DNA of 64,000 nt from Pseudonocardia oceani. GTDB taxonomy: Bacteria > Actinomycetota > Actinomycetes > Mycobacteriales > Pseudonocardiaceae. Shown here piece after piece: positions 36,674-44,279 of this stretch (position 1 is the first letter of the stretch; the number at the start of each line of letters is the position of its first letter). The notes under the pieces were generated by a model, which had not been told where the DNA came from, did not search any database, and saw nothing but the letters and a program-made list of their open reading frames with translations. The DNA lies in NCBI RefSeq assembly GCF_019263585.2, contig NZ_JADQDF010000001.1, forward strand, positions 2,852,001-2,916,000. Reading direction: 5' to 3'. The position numbers and the translations under genes were made by a program.

Positions 36674-37555
36674 CAGGCCGAGCCCGGCCAGCGCGACGCC
36701 GGGCGCCGGGTCGGCGCCGCACCGCGAGAACAGCCCGCGCACCCCGGCGACGGCCCGGTCGGACCAGACGCCGACCTCGGCGGCGAGCGCGTCGCCGTCG
36801 GTGCTGCGCAGGGCGGAGGCGACGTCGCCCCCGCTCAGCGCTCGGGCCACGGCGACCAGCAGGTTGACCAGGCCGTGGCGGCGCGCGACCGGCTGCGCCG
36901 GGCTGTCGACGCGCACGGCCTCGTGCAGGCCGAGGGTGGTGAAGCCGCGGCCGCTCTCGGCGACGACCCGCACGAACCGCTCGACGTCCTCGGTCGAGGG
37001 CGCGTCGGTGGGGCGGGGGCCGCCGCAGCGCAGCTTCGGGGCGCACCCCTGGTCGGCGACGCGGCGCACGGCGTCGAGCCAGGCCTGGGTGCCGTCGGGG
37101 TCGTCGTGGACCGGGCGCCGGGGCTCCACGACCGCGACGACGTCCTCGGGAACGAACTCGGCGACGCGGTCGAGCCACACGGCGTCGACGTCGGTCGGGG
37201 CGGCGGTCTCGATGGTGCGCGGGGCCAGCAGGGCGGGACGGGAGAAGACCGTGGACAGCGCCTTGGGCACGGACCCCAGCCCGGTGTCGACGACGAGCGA
37301 GAGCTCGACCGGGCGGGACACGCTCGACCGCGCGAGCTCCTTCACCAGCGCGGGCAGCCGCGACACGGGGCACACCAGCTGGCCCACGAGACCGCCGTAG
37401 ACGCCGTCGCGGGCGGCGAGGTAGCGCGCGACGACCGTCTCGACCGGGCTCGCCTCGCGCGGGGCCAGCAGGCCGGTGTCGTCGACGAGCTGCGCGAACA
37501 GGGGCGGGATCGACCAGGGTCCGGTCCCCGCCTTCGGCTGCGTCGTCACGGCCAC
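36662..37555 (-). CDS. conserved actinobacterial protein of unknown function, possible TIM-barrel
   Basis: About 297 aa from a GTG at 37555 (a GTG at 37549 is equally possible). The open frame begins at 37636, but that GTG lies inside an iron-box-like palindrome and the extra residues are atypical. Alternating beta/alpha pattern, APKLRCGGPRPTDAPS, GFTTLGLHEAVRVDS and RHGLVNLLVAVARAL are the best-conserved-looking blocks. I do not recognise a characterised family. It is divergent from the DUF2470 gene and shares its regulatory region, so iron-linked expression is possible. Confidence 0.7.
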   Translation of the reverse strand: MAVTTQPKAGTGPWSIPPLFAQLVDDTGLLAPREASPVETVVARYLAARDGVYGGLVGQLVCPVSRLPALVKELARSSVSRPVELSLVVDTGLGSVPKALSTVFSRPALLAPRTIETAAPTDVDAVWLDRVAEFVPEDVVAVVEPRRPVHDDPDGTQAWLDAVRRVADQGCAPKLRCGGPRPTDAPSTEDVERFVRVVAESGRGFTTLGLHEAVRVDSPAQPVARRHGLVNLLVAVARALSGGDVASALRSTDGDALAAEVGVWSDRAVAGVRGLFSRCGADPAPGVALAGLGLLTR

Positions 37556-37621
37556 GACGCTAACGGGTCGGTCACGGCGGCTGCACCGGGCCTGGTGCTT
37601 GCGCCCGTCGGGACGATGAGG

Positions 37622-37640
37622 ATAACTTAGCCTCACCTAA
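37622..37640. promoter_or_regulatory. IdeR/DtxR-type iron box
   Basis: ATAACTTAGCCTCACCTAA matches 15 of the 19 positions of the IdeR consensus TTAGGTTAGSCTAACCTAA. It ends 14 bases before the TTG start of the DUF2470 gene and also lies in the leader of the divergent unknown gene. With iron, IdeR should bind here. Since the site is so close to the start, repression of the DUF2470 gene is expected. Confidence 0.75.
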
Positions 37641-37654
37641 TACGGAGGTGTCCT

Positions 37655-38446
37655 TTGGGATCCACGCGCCTGCGGCGGCCACCCGCCCCCACCGACGCCG
37701 AACGCGCCCGGAGCATCACATCGCGGGGTGGACGCGCCGCCGCGCTCGTCGGCACGGGGTCCCCCATCGCGCACCCCCGCGCGCACCACGTGCACGCCGA
37801 CGGCTCGGCCGTCCTCCTGCTCTCCGACGACGAGCCGGTGCTCGCGCGCGTGGCCGCCCACGGCGAGGTCCCCGTGATGCTGGAGCTGGCCGACGCCGCT
37901 CCCGTCGACCTCCGCGAGCCCGTACGGGGCCTGCTGTGGATCACCGGGCACATCGCGCCCGTCCCCGCCGAGCGCGCGCGCCGGATCGCCGTCGGGCTCG
38001 TCGAGCAGCACCCGTACCCGGCGATGCTGGAGCTCGGGCACGGCGCCACGATGGTGCGCCTGACGCCCGGCTCCGCCGTCCTGTCCGACGCCGAGGGCAC
38101 CGCCGCGCTGTCGCCCCTCGACCTCGCCGCCGCCCGCCCCGACCCGTTCTGCCGCTACGAGCGCGACTGGCTCGGGCACCTCGAGCGCGTGCACCCCGAG
38201 GTGTTCACCGCACTGGCCCGGCACCTGCCGGCCCCGCTGCGCGACGTCCGCGACGCGCGGGTGCGGCCGCTGGGCGTCGACCGCTGCGGGCTGCGCCTGC
38301 GGGTCGAGGCCGGCGACCGCGACCACGACGTGCGGCTGGCCTGGGAGGCCCCGATCGAGACCGTCGAGGAGCTGCGGACGCAGTTCCAGCGGATGGTGGG
38401 CTGCCCGTTCAGGCAGCAGCAGTCAGGGCCCGCACCCGCCGGGTGA
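37655..38446 (+). CDS. DUF2470 / heme-utilisation-like (HugZ-type split-barrel) protein
   Basis: 263 aa from a TTG, a rare start, supported by GGAGG six bases upstream. The N-terminal half has a flavin-reductase-like split barrel with ARSITSRGGRAAALVG and VPVMLELADAAPVDLREPV. The C-terminal DUF2470 part has LERVHPEVFTALARHLP and GVDRCGLRLRVEAG. Homologues degrade or bind heme, or act in iron stress; mycobacterial Rv3839, as I recall it, is iron-regulated and near bfrB, as here. Its last 38 bases overlap the convergent DUF3817 gene. Confidence 0.75.
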   Translation: MGSTRLRRPPAPTDAERARSITSRGGRAAALVGTGSPIAHPRAHHVHADGSAVLLLSDDEPVLARVAAHGEVPVMLELADAAPVDLREPVRGLLWITGHIAPVPAERARRIAVGLVEQHPYPAMLELGHGATMVRLTPGSAVLSDAEGTAALSPLDLAAARPDPFCRYERDWLGHLERVHPEVFTALARHLPAPLRDVRDARVRPLGVDRCGLRLRVEAGDRDHDVRLAWEAPIETVEELRTQFQRMVGCPFRQQQSGPAPAG

Positions 38447-38723
38447 CGGCGCGCTCGGCCACGAACGACGCGATCGGGATGGTGCCGGCGAGCAGCACGA
38501 CCAGCGCCTCCAGCGGCTTGGCCCGCACCCGCTCGGCCAGGATCAGCGTGCACACGATGTAGAGCATGTACAGGAAGCCGTGGGTGACGCCGACGACCGC
38601 GACCGGCCCCGGCGTGTCGAAGAAGTACTTGAGCGGCATGGCCACGAAGACCAGCACGATCAGGCCGACGCCGGTGACCCAGGCGGCGATGCGGTAGTTG
38701 CGCAGGGCGGTCGGGATCGACAC
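38409..38723 (-). CDS. DUF3817 membrane protein
   Basis: 104 aa from a GTG with GGAGG 8 bases upstream. Three helices: AAWVTGVGLIVLVFVAMPLKY, THGFLYMLYIVCTLILA, and ALVVLLAGTIPIASFV followed by the ERAVTRRV end. The VVGVTHGFLYMLY block is the DUF3817 signature. Function unknown. The gene is 19 bases downstream of another small membrane-protein gene on the same strand. Confidence 0.85.
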   Translation of the reverse strand: MSIPTALRNYRIAAWVTGVGLIVLVFVAMPLKYFFDTPGPVAVVGVTHGFLYMLYIVCTLILAERVRAKPLEALVVLLAGTIPIASFVAERAVTRRVRALTAAA

Positions 38724-38742
38724 GGGTGGGTCCTCCGGTGGT

Positions 38743-39159
38743 CTAGCGGGACTCGCGCTCGGCGAGCTGCCGCAGCATCTGGTTGTAGGCGACGAGCCGG
38801 GGGTTCTCGTCCTCGGTGAGCTCCGGCACGGCCTCGCGGGGGCGGGCGGTGAACGGCGACGGGGCGTCGTCGGACGCCGGTGCCGGCGCGGCGGGAGCGG
38901 CCGGGGCGGGTTCCGGCTCCGGGGCCTGCGGGGCATCGGGCACGCCCCGGGCCTCCAGGCGCAGGAACCGCCACCACATCACGCCGAAGAACAGCGCGAA
39001 CACCGGCCACTGCAAGCCGTAGCCCACGTTGAGCGCGCTGCCCAGCGCCGACCCGGCCCGCTGCCACTGCCACACCGCGAGCCACCCGCAGGTGAGCATC
39101 GCGCCGAGCGTGAGCAGGTGCCACAGCATCCAGCGGGGGGAGAGGGCCAGCCGCAACAC
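38743..39159 (-). CDS. small two-helix membrane protein, function unknown
   Basis: 138 aa from a GTG at 39159. Two helices: MLWHLLTLGAMLTCGWLAVW and LQWPVFALFFGVMWWRFLRL. They are followed by a Pro/Ala/Glu-rich linker and a conserved-looking end, ENPRLVAYNQMLRQLAERE. Similar actinobacterial proteins have this linker and terminal motif, but I know no function. It is divergent from the CPBP protease gene. Confidence 0.7.
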   Translation of the reverse strand: MLRLALSPRWMLWHLLTLGAMLTCGWLAVWQWQRAGSALGSALNVGYGLQWPVFALFFGVMWWRFLRLEARGVPDAPQAPEPEPAPAAPAAPAPASDDAPSPFTARPREAVPELTEDENPRLVAYNQMLRQLAERESR

Positions 39160-39193
39160 GCCGTCCAGACTACGCCGCCGGTAGCGTCGGGCC

Positions 39194-39964
39194 GTGTCCA
39201 CGCCCGTGATCACCGACCCGCGCACGCGCCGGATGCTCGGCACCGAGGTGCTGGTGGTCCTCACCGTCACGCTGGGCCTCTCGGCCGTGCGCAGCGCGCT
39301 GAGCCTGGTCGACTCGCTGCTGCAGCCCGTGCCGCTGGGCGAGCAGCAGGTGGCGCTGAACGCGCCGGCCGCGCAGGCCGACCTCGTCGACCTGGCCCTG
39401 CAGCTCGTGCGGGTGCTCCAGCTCGTCGGCTGGGGAGCGCTGGGGGCCTACCTGCTGGTGCGCGGGGGGATCGCACTGCGCGCGGTAGGCCTCGACGCCC
39501 GCCGCCCCGGGCGCGACGCGCTGGGCGCCGCCGGTCTGGCCGCGCTCATCGGCGTGCCCGGGCTCGGGCTCTACCTCGTGGCGCGCGCACTCGGCGTCAG
39601 CCTGGCGATCGCGCCCTCGACGCTGGACCAGACCTGGTGGCAGCTCCCGGTCCTCGTGCTGTCCGCGGGAGCGAACAGCTGGGCCGAGGAGGTCGTGATG
39701 GTCGCCTACCTGATCACCCGGCTGCGCCAGCTCGGGTGGTCGGAGAACGGGTCGCTGCTGGCCCAGGCGCTGCTGCGCGGGGCCTACCACCTCTACCAGG
39801 GGCTCGGCGGTTTCGTCGGCAACGTCGTGATGGGGCTGGTGTTCGGCCGCGTCTGGCAGCGCACCAACCGGCTGTGGGCGCTGGTGGGGGCGCACGCGCT
39901 GATCGACGTCGTGGCCTTCGCCGGCTACGCCCTGCTGGCCGGCAAGGTGAGCTGGTTGCCCTGA
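39194..39964 (+). CDS. CPBP-family intramembrane metalloprotease-like protein
   Basis: 256 aa from a GTG. Seven to eight helices. Motif 1 is NSWAEEVVMVAYLITR, motif 2 LLRGAYHLYQG and motif 3 VGAHALIDVVAF, giving the Glu-Glu and His residues of the CPBP/Abi protease site. The Arg normally five residues after the first Glu is replaced by Val, which may alter or weaken activity. Substrate unknown. A strong palindrome follows the stop. Confidence 0.85.
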   Translation: MSTPVITDPRTRRMLGTEVLVVLTVTLGLSAVRSALSLVDSLLQPVPLGEQQVALNAPAAQADLVDLALQLVRVLQLVGWGALGAYLLVRGGIALRAVGLDARRPGRDALGAAGLAALIGVPGLGLYLVARALGVSLAIAPSTLDQTWWQLPVLVLSAGANSWAEEVVMVAYLITRLRQLGWSENGSLLAQALLRGAYHLYQGLGGFVGNVVMGLVFGRVWQRTNRLWALVGAHALIDVVAFAGYALLAGKVSWLP

Positions 39965-39970
39965 CGGGCT

Positions 39971-40012
39971 CGTGAGTGGCGATCGTGGCCAGGGCCACGA
40001 TCGCCACTCACG
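39971..40012. terminator. perfect 19-bp inverted repeat between convergent genes
   Basis: CGTGAGTGGCGATCGTGGC (39971-39989) pairs perfectly with its complement at 39994-40012 over a CAGG loop. It fills the gap between the CPBP gene stop (39964) and the SDR stop (40017). No U-tract is present, as is common for terminators in high-GC actinomycetes. It can act on both strands. Confidence 0.75.
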
Positions 40013-40016
40013 GGGC

Positions 40017-40931
40017 TCAGAGAGCCAATATCTGGTAGCGCATCCGGGCCATCATGTTCTCCGGGCCCGGCTGGATGCCGCTGGCGGTCCACAGGTCGTC
40101 GATGCGGCCGCCGATGTCCTCGGGGTCCCAGCGCTTCCCGTCGTTCTTGACCTCCGCCACGCTGGTGAACGGCTGGAAGATCTCGATGCTGTCGCCCTGC
40201 ACGCCGAAGACCTTGCCGCTGATGTGCGCGGAGGCGTCGGAGCAGAGGAAGGCCACGAGCGGCGCGACGTTCTCCGGGGCGAAGAAGTCGAACTCGCCGC
40301 GGGCGATCGCGGCGTCGCGCTCGTCGCGGAACTCCTGGGGCATGAGGTCGAGCGTCATGGCCGTGAGCGCCGTCGGGGCGATCGCGTTCGAGGTGATGCC
40401 GCCGCGCGCACCCTCCATCGCGACGATCGTGGAGAACGCCGCGATGCCGGCCTTGGCCGCGCCGTAGTTGGTCTGGCCGAAGTTGCCGAGGATGCCCGAG
40501 GTCGACGCCGTATGGACGACGTGACCGGGCTTCCCGACCTCCTTCCAGTGCTGCACCGCGGCGCGCGTGGGCAGGAAGTGCCCGCGCAGGTGCACGCGGA
40601 TCACGGCGTCCCAGTCGTCGTCGGAGAGCTTGGCGAGGGTCTTGTCGCGCAGGATGCCGGCGTTGTTGACCAGCGCGTCGAGCCGTCCGAACTCCGAGAG
40701 CGCCGTGGCGACCAGCGAGTTCGCGACGTCGGCGTCGGCGACGTCCCCGCTCGCGGCGACCGCGCGGCCCCCGGCGGCGACGATCTCCTTGGCCACCGAC
40801 TCGCCCGTTGACGGGTCGAACTCGGCCACGACGACCGCGGCCCCCTGTGCCGCGCACTCCAGAGCCTCACCACGGCCGATACCGCGGCCCGCACCCGTGA
40901 CGATGACGACCTTGCCATCCAGAAGTCCCAT
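40017..40931 (-). CDS. short-chain dehydrogenase/reductase (FabG/MFE-type)
   Basis: 304 aa from an ATG. VVIVTGAGRGIGRGEALE binds the dinucleotide; LVNNAGILRDKTLAKL, HTASTSGILGNFGQTNYGAAKAG (Ser and Tyr-x-x-x-Lys) and SNAIAPTALTAMT follow. The RDKTLAKLSDDDW block and about 50 extra C-terminal residues (EVKNDGKRWDPEDIGGRIDD) resemble the dehydrogenase part of multifunctional beta-oxidation enzymes. A 3-hydroxyacyl-CoA or related alcohol substrate is likely. Confidence 0.85.
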   Translation of the reverse strand: MGLLDGKVVIVTGAGRGIGRGEALECAAQGAAVVVAEFDPSTGESVAKEIVAAGGRAVAASGDVADADVANSLVATALSEFGRLDALVNNAGILRDKTLAKLSDDDWDAVIRVHLRGHFLPTRAAVQHWKEVGKPGHVVHTASTSGILGNFGQTNYGAAKAGIAAFSTIVAMEGARGGITSNAIAPTALTAMTLDLMPQEFRDERDAAIARGEFDFFAPENVAPLVAFLCSDASAHISGKVFGVQGDSIEIFQPFTSVAEVKNDGKRWDPEDIGGRIDDLWTASGIQPGPENMMARMRYQILAL

Positions 40932-40981
40932 GGCCCGAGCATATGACCCGTCGGTAACCGACGCCGACGTATCGTGGAGTG

Positions 40982-41521
40982 ATGTCGGACGAGCCGAAGT
41001 TCCAGGCCCTGCTGCGCGACCAGATCCGCAGCGAGTTCACGGCGTCCCAGCAGTACACGGCCGTAGCCGTCTACCTGGACGCCCAGGACCTCCCCCGGCT
41101 CGCCGCGCACTTCTACGCGCAGTCGATCGAGGAGCGCAACCACGCGATGAGCATGGTGCAGTACCTGCTCGACACCGGGCAGCCCGTCGTCATCCCGGGA
41201 GTCGACGACGTCCGCAACGACTTCACCTCGGTCGAGGACGTCGTGCGGCTCGCGCTGGCGCAGGAGAAGATCGTCACCGAGCAGATCACCCGGCTGGCGC
41301 GCACCGCCCGCGACGAGGGCGACTACCTCGGCGAGCAGTTCATGCAGTGGTTCCTCAAGGAGCAGGTCGAGGAGGTCGCCTCGATGTCGACGCTGCTCAC
41401 GGTGGTGCAGCGCGCGGGCGAGAACCTCTTCCACATCGAGGACTTCGTCAACCGCGAGCTGAGCCGCTCCGCCGGCACCACCGACCCGACCGCGCCGCCG
41501 GTGGCGGGCAGCCGGGCCTGA
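40982..41521 (+). CDS. bfrB: ferritin (BfrB-like)
   Basis: 179 aa from an ATG, with a GTG directly before it. A TATCGT hexamer seven bases upstream fits a -10 with leaderless transcription. Ferroxidase ligands are visible: Glu in IRSEFTASQQYTAVAVYL, the Glu-x-x-His in SIEERNHAMSM, and Glu/Gln in QFMQWFLKEQVEEVAS. It stores iron as a 24-subunit cage. It lies about 3 kb from the iron-boxed DUF2470 gene, as in mycobacteria, but I see no iron box in its own 50-base upstream gap. Confidence 0.92.
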   Translation: MSDEPKFQALLRDQIRSEFTASQQYTAVAVYLDAQDLPRLAAHFYAQSIEERNHAMSMVQYLLDTGQPVVIPGVDDVRNDFTSVEDVVRLALAQEKIVTEQITRLARTARDEGDYLGEQFMQWFLKEQVEEVASMSTLLTVVQRAGENLFHIEDFVNRELSRSAGTTDPTAPPVAGSRA

Positions 41522-41537
41522 GCGGTGCCGGGAGCTC

Positions 41538-42476
41538 CTAGCGGAGCGTGACCTGCTTACCCGCGAGGGCATCGCGGGCGCGGCGCTCGTCGGAGGTGAG
41601 CGGGGCGGTGTCGGCCAGCGCCTCCTCCAGCCCGGCGGCGAAGTCGGTGACCGGCTTCGACCACTCCGACGCGTGCATCTCCCGGTCGAGGTCCCACACC
41701 GGCACGAGCAGGCCGTGGGCGCGGAACGACCCGGCGTACTTCGTGCCCTCGCCGAGCCCCAGCTGCCCGCGCGCCTGCAGCCGGGCGAGCGCGGCGACGA
41801 GCCGGTCCTCCGGCTCCGGGCGCACCCAGCGCAGGTGCGCCTTGGTGCCGGTGTCGACCCAGTAGGCCGCGCGGACGCCCTCGCCGGTGACGGCCTCGGT
41901 CGGCATGATCACCGCGTTGGCCCGCTCGACGGTGGCCAGCACCTCGGCGGTCGGCTCGCTGCCGTCCTCGGGGGCCACCCACCACGCGAAGTCGGTGTGC
42001 AGCGTGAGGTCCAGCGGCGCGTCGGCGTCGAGGACGTCCTGCAGCCGCGTCGCGTCGTCGACGCCGGTGAGGTTCGGGCCCACGACCGGCAGCGCCGTGC
42101 CGGGCTCGGCCGCGAGGCCCCAGGCCAGCGCGCGGGCGAGATCGGCCGACAGGTCGCCGGAGCGGGTCTGGACCTGCATCCCGAGCAGGACGTCGCCGCC
42201 CGGGCGGACGAGCGCGGCCGACGCGCCGGGCAGCACCGACGCCAGCGTCACCGACCGGCCGCCCGCATCCTTCAGAGGCAGGGGCGCGGTGGCCGAGGGC
42301 AGGAACTCGCGGAGCGCGACGAGGTCGCACTCCGCGGCCAGGCCCTCGAACGGCCGGGTGACGATCACGTCGTCACCCGCGCCGTGGCAGGCCTTGAAGC
42401 GCTTGCCGGAGCCGCAGGGGCAGGGGCGGCGCGGGTTCTCCCCAGCGGGGGCCGCAACACGTGTCTTCTTCGCCAT
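41538..42476 (-). CDS. DUF5926-type protein with N-terminal SEC-C zinc motif
   Basis: 312 aa from an ATG. The N-terminus has PRRPCPCGSGKRFKACHG, a SEC-C zinc-binding motif (Cys-x-Cys and Cys-His). The rest is a compact alpha/beta protein with FAWWVAPEDGSEPTAEVLA, ANAVIMPTEAV and EGTKYAGSFRAHGLLVPVWD. This arrangement matches the actinobacterial DUF5926 family. SEC-C motifs mediate protein or ribosome contacts; no function is established that I know. Confidence 0.8.
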   Translation of the reverse strand: MAKKTRVAAPAGENPRRPCPCGSGKRFKACHGAGDDVIVTRPFEGLAAECDLVALREFLPSATAPLPLKDAGGRSVTLASVLPGASAALVRPGGDVLLGMQVQTRSGDLSADLARALAWGLAAEPGTALPVVGPNLTGVDDATRLQDVLDADAPLDLTLHTDFAWWVAPEDGSEPTAEVLATVERANAVIMPTEAVTGEGVRAAYWVDTGTKAHLRWVRPEPEDRLVAALARLQARGQLGLGEGTKYAGSFRAHGLLVPVWDLDREMHASEWSKPVTDFAAGLEEALADTAPLTSDERRARDALAGKQVTLR

Positions 42477-42489
42477 GGTTCCGGAAACG

Positions 42490-44181
42490 CTAGCGGGGCC
42501 GCGGGGCCGGGGTCGGGCGGGGTGCGAACGAGTCGCCGCGCGGCGGCTGCGCCACGGGGGCCGGTGCGCTCGCCGGGCGGCCCGCGGCCCCCGCGCCGGT
42601 GAGCGCGCGGACCTCCATCTCGGCGAAGCGGCGCTCCGCGTCGGCGTCGCGCGGCCCGATGAAGGTGCCGATGACGCCGAGCAGGAACGACAGCGGGATC
42701 GACACGATGCCCGGGTTGGCCAGCGGGAACAGCACGAAGTCGGCGTTCGGCAGCATCGAGGTGGGCGCGCCGGACACCGCCGGCGAGACGATCACCAGGA
42801 ACAGGGCCGTGCCCATGCCGCCGTACATGCTGTAGAGCGCGCCGGTCGTGTTGAACCGCTTCCAGAACAGCGAGAACACCAGCGACGCCATGTTGGCCGA
42901 TGCCGCCACCGCGAACGCCAGGCTCACCAGCACGGCCACGTTCTGGCCGTTGGCGAGGATCCCGCCGCCGACCGCGACCAGCCCGACGACGACCGCGGTG
43001 CGCCGCGCGACGCGCACCTCGTCGGCCGGCTCGGCCCGGCCCTTGCGGAGCACGTTGGCGTAGACGTCGTGGGCGAACGACGCCGACGCCGTGATCGTCA
43101 GGCCGGCGACGACGGCCAGGATCGTGGCGAACGCGACCGCCGCGACGATCCCGAGCAGCAGCTCGCCGCCGAGGCGGTAGGCCAGCAGCGGCGCCGCCGA
43201 GTTCGACGCGCCGGGCGAGGACATGATCGTCTCGGCACCGACCAGCGCCGACGCGCCGTAGCCGATGACCAGGACGCAGAGGAAGAAGCCGCCGATCAGC
43301 CAGATCGCCCAGACCACCGAACGGCGGGCCTCCTGGGCCGTCGGCACGGTGTAGAAGCGCATGAGGATGTGCGGCAGGCTCGCCGGGCCGAGCACCGCGG
43401 CCAGCGAGAGCGAGATGAAGTCGATGCGCGAGAGCTCCGTGCGGCCGTACTGCAGGCCGGGCACGAGCAGCGCCTCACCGGTGGTCGGGCTGTTGTCGAC
43501 CGCGGCGCCCAGCAGCTCGGAGAAGTTGAACGCGTAGCGGCCCAGCAGCCAGGCGGCCAGCACGAGCCCGGTGACGATCAGCAGGTTGGCCTTGAGGATC
43601 TGCACCCAGGTGGTGCCCTTCATCCCGCCGACCAGCACGTAGACGATCATGACCGCGCCCACGACGGCGATCACGACGCTCTGCGCGAAGCGGTTGGAGT
43701 TCGGGATGCCCAGCAGCAGGGCGATCAGCCCGCCCGCGCCCGCGACCTGAGCGATCAGGTAGAGCACCGACACCAGCAGGGTCGAGGTGGCCGCCGCCGA
43801 GCGCACCGGGCGCTGGCGCAGCCGGTAGCTCAGGACGTCGCCCATCGTGTAGCGGCCGGTGTTGCGCAGCCACTCCGCGACCAGCAGCAGCGCCACCAGC
43901 CACGCGACGAACGACCCGATCGCGTAGAGCAGGCCGTCGTAGCCGAACACGGCGACGGCCCCGGCGATGCCGAGGAACGCGGCGGCGGAGAGGTAGTCCC
44001 CCGCCAGCGCCACGCCGTTCTGCGGACCGGTGAAGGCGCTGCCGCCCGTGTAGTACTGGGCGGCGGTGCGGTTGCCGCGACCGGCGCGGAACACCACCAC
44101 CAGGGTCAGCGCCACGAAGGCGCCGAAGATGGCCACGTTGACGGTGGGGTTACCGACCGTGGGCGCTTGCGCGAGGAGCAC
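42490..44181 (-). CDS. sodium/solute symporter, acetate (ActP)-type, copy 1
   Basis: 563 aa from a GTG with GGAAGG upstream. About 13-14 helices. GSAFTGPQNGVALAGDYLSAAAFLG is the Na+-site helix 1 signature of the cation-acetate symporters; YTMGDVLSYRL, LVGGMKGTTWVQI and PHILMRFYTVPTAQEARRS are further markers. A Pro-rich cytoplasmic tail ends the protein. It should import acetate, propionate or pyruvate with Na+. It is divergent from a P450 gene. It is most similar by eye to copy 2 (ending at 47032). Confidence 0.92.
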   Translation of the reverse strand: MLLAQAPTVGNPTVNVAIFGAFVALTLVVVFRAGRGNRTAAQYYTGGSAFTGPQNGVALAGDYLSAAAFLGIAGAVAVFGYDGLLYAIGSFVAWLVALLLVAEWLRNTGRYTMGDVLSYRLRQRPVRSAAATSTLLVSVLYLIAQVAGAGGLIALLLGIPNSNRFAQSVVIAVVGAVMIVYVLVGGMKGTTWVQILKANLLIVTGLVLAAWLLGRYAFNFSELLGAAVDNSPTTGEALLVPGLQYGRTELSRIDFISLSLAAVLGPASLPHILMRFYTVPTAQEARRSVVWAIWLIGGFFLCVLVIGYGASALVGAETIMSSPGASNSAAPLLAYRLGGELLLGIVAAVAFATILAVVAGLTITASASFAHDVYANVLRKGRAEPADEVRVARRTAVVVGLVAVGGGILANGQNVAVLVSLAFAVAASANMASLVFSLFWKRFNTTGALYSMYGGMGTALFLVIVSPAVSGAPTSMLPNADFVLFPLANPGIVSIPLSFLLGVIGTFIGPRDADAERRFAEMEVRALTGAGAAGRPASAPAPVAQPPRGDSFAPRPTPAPRPR

Positions 44182-44279
44182 GTCGTCGTCCTTCCGGGGC
44201 AGAATGCGGGCACCGCCCGTCCTTCTCCAACGACGCCGGCTGCGTTAAGTCACCGATTGGTCACGTTGGGAGATCCTCT

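Noticed and set aside
40932..40981. Search for an iron box upstream of ferritin
   Set aside because: No sequence resembling TTAGGTTAGSCTAACCTAA is present in this gap, so iron control of bfrB is not claimed.
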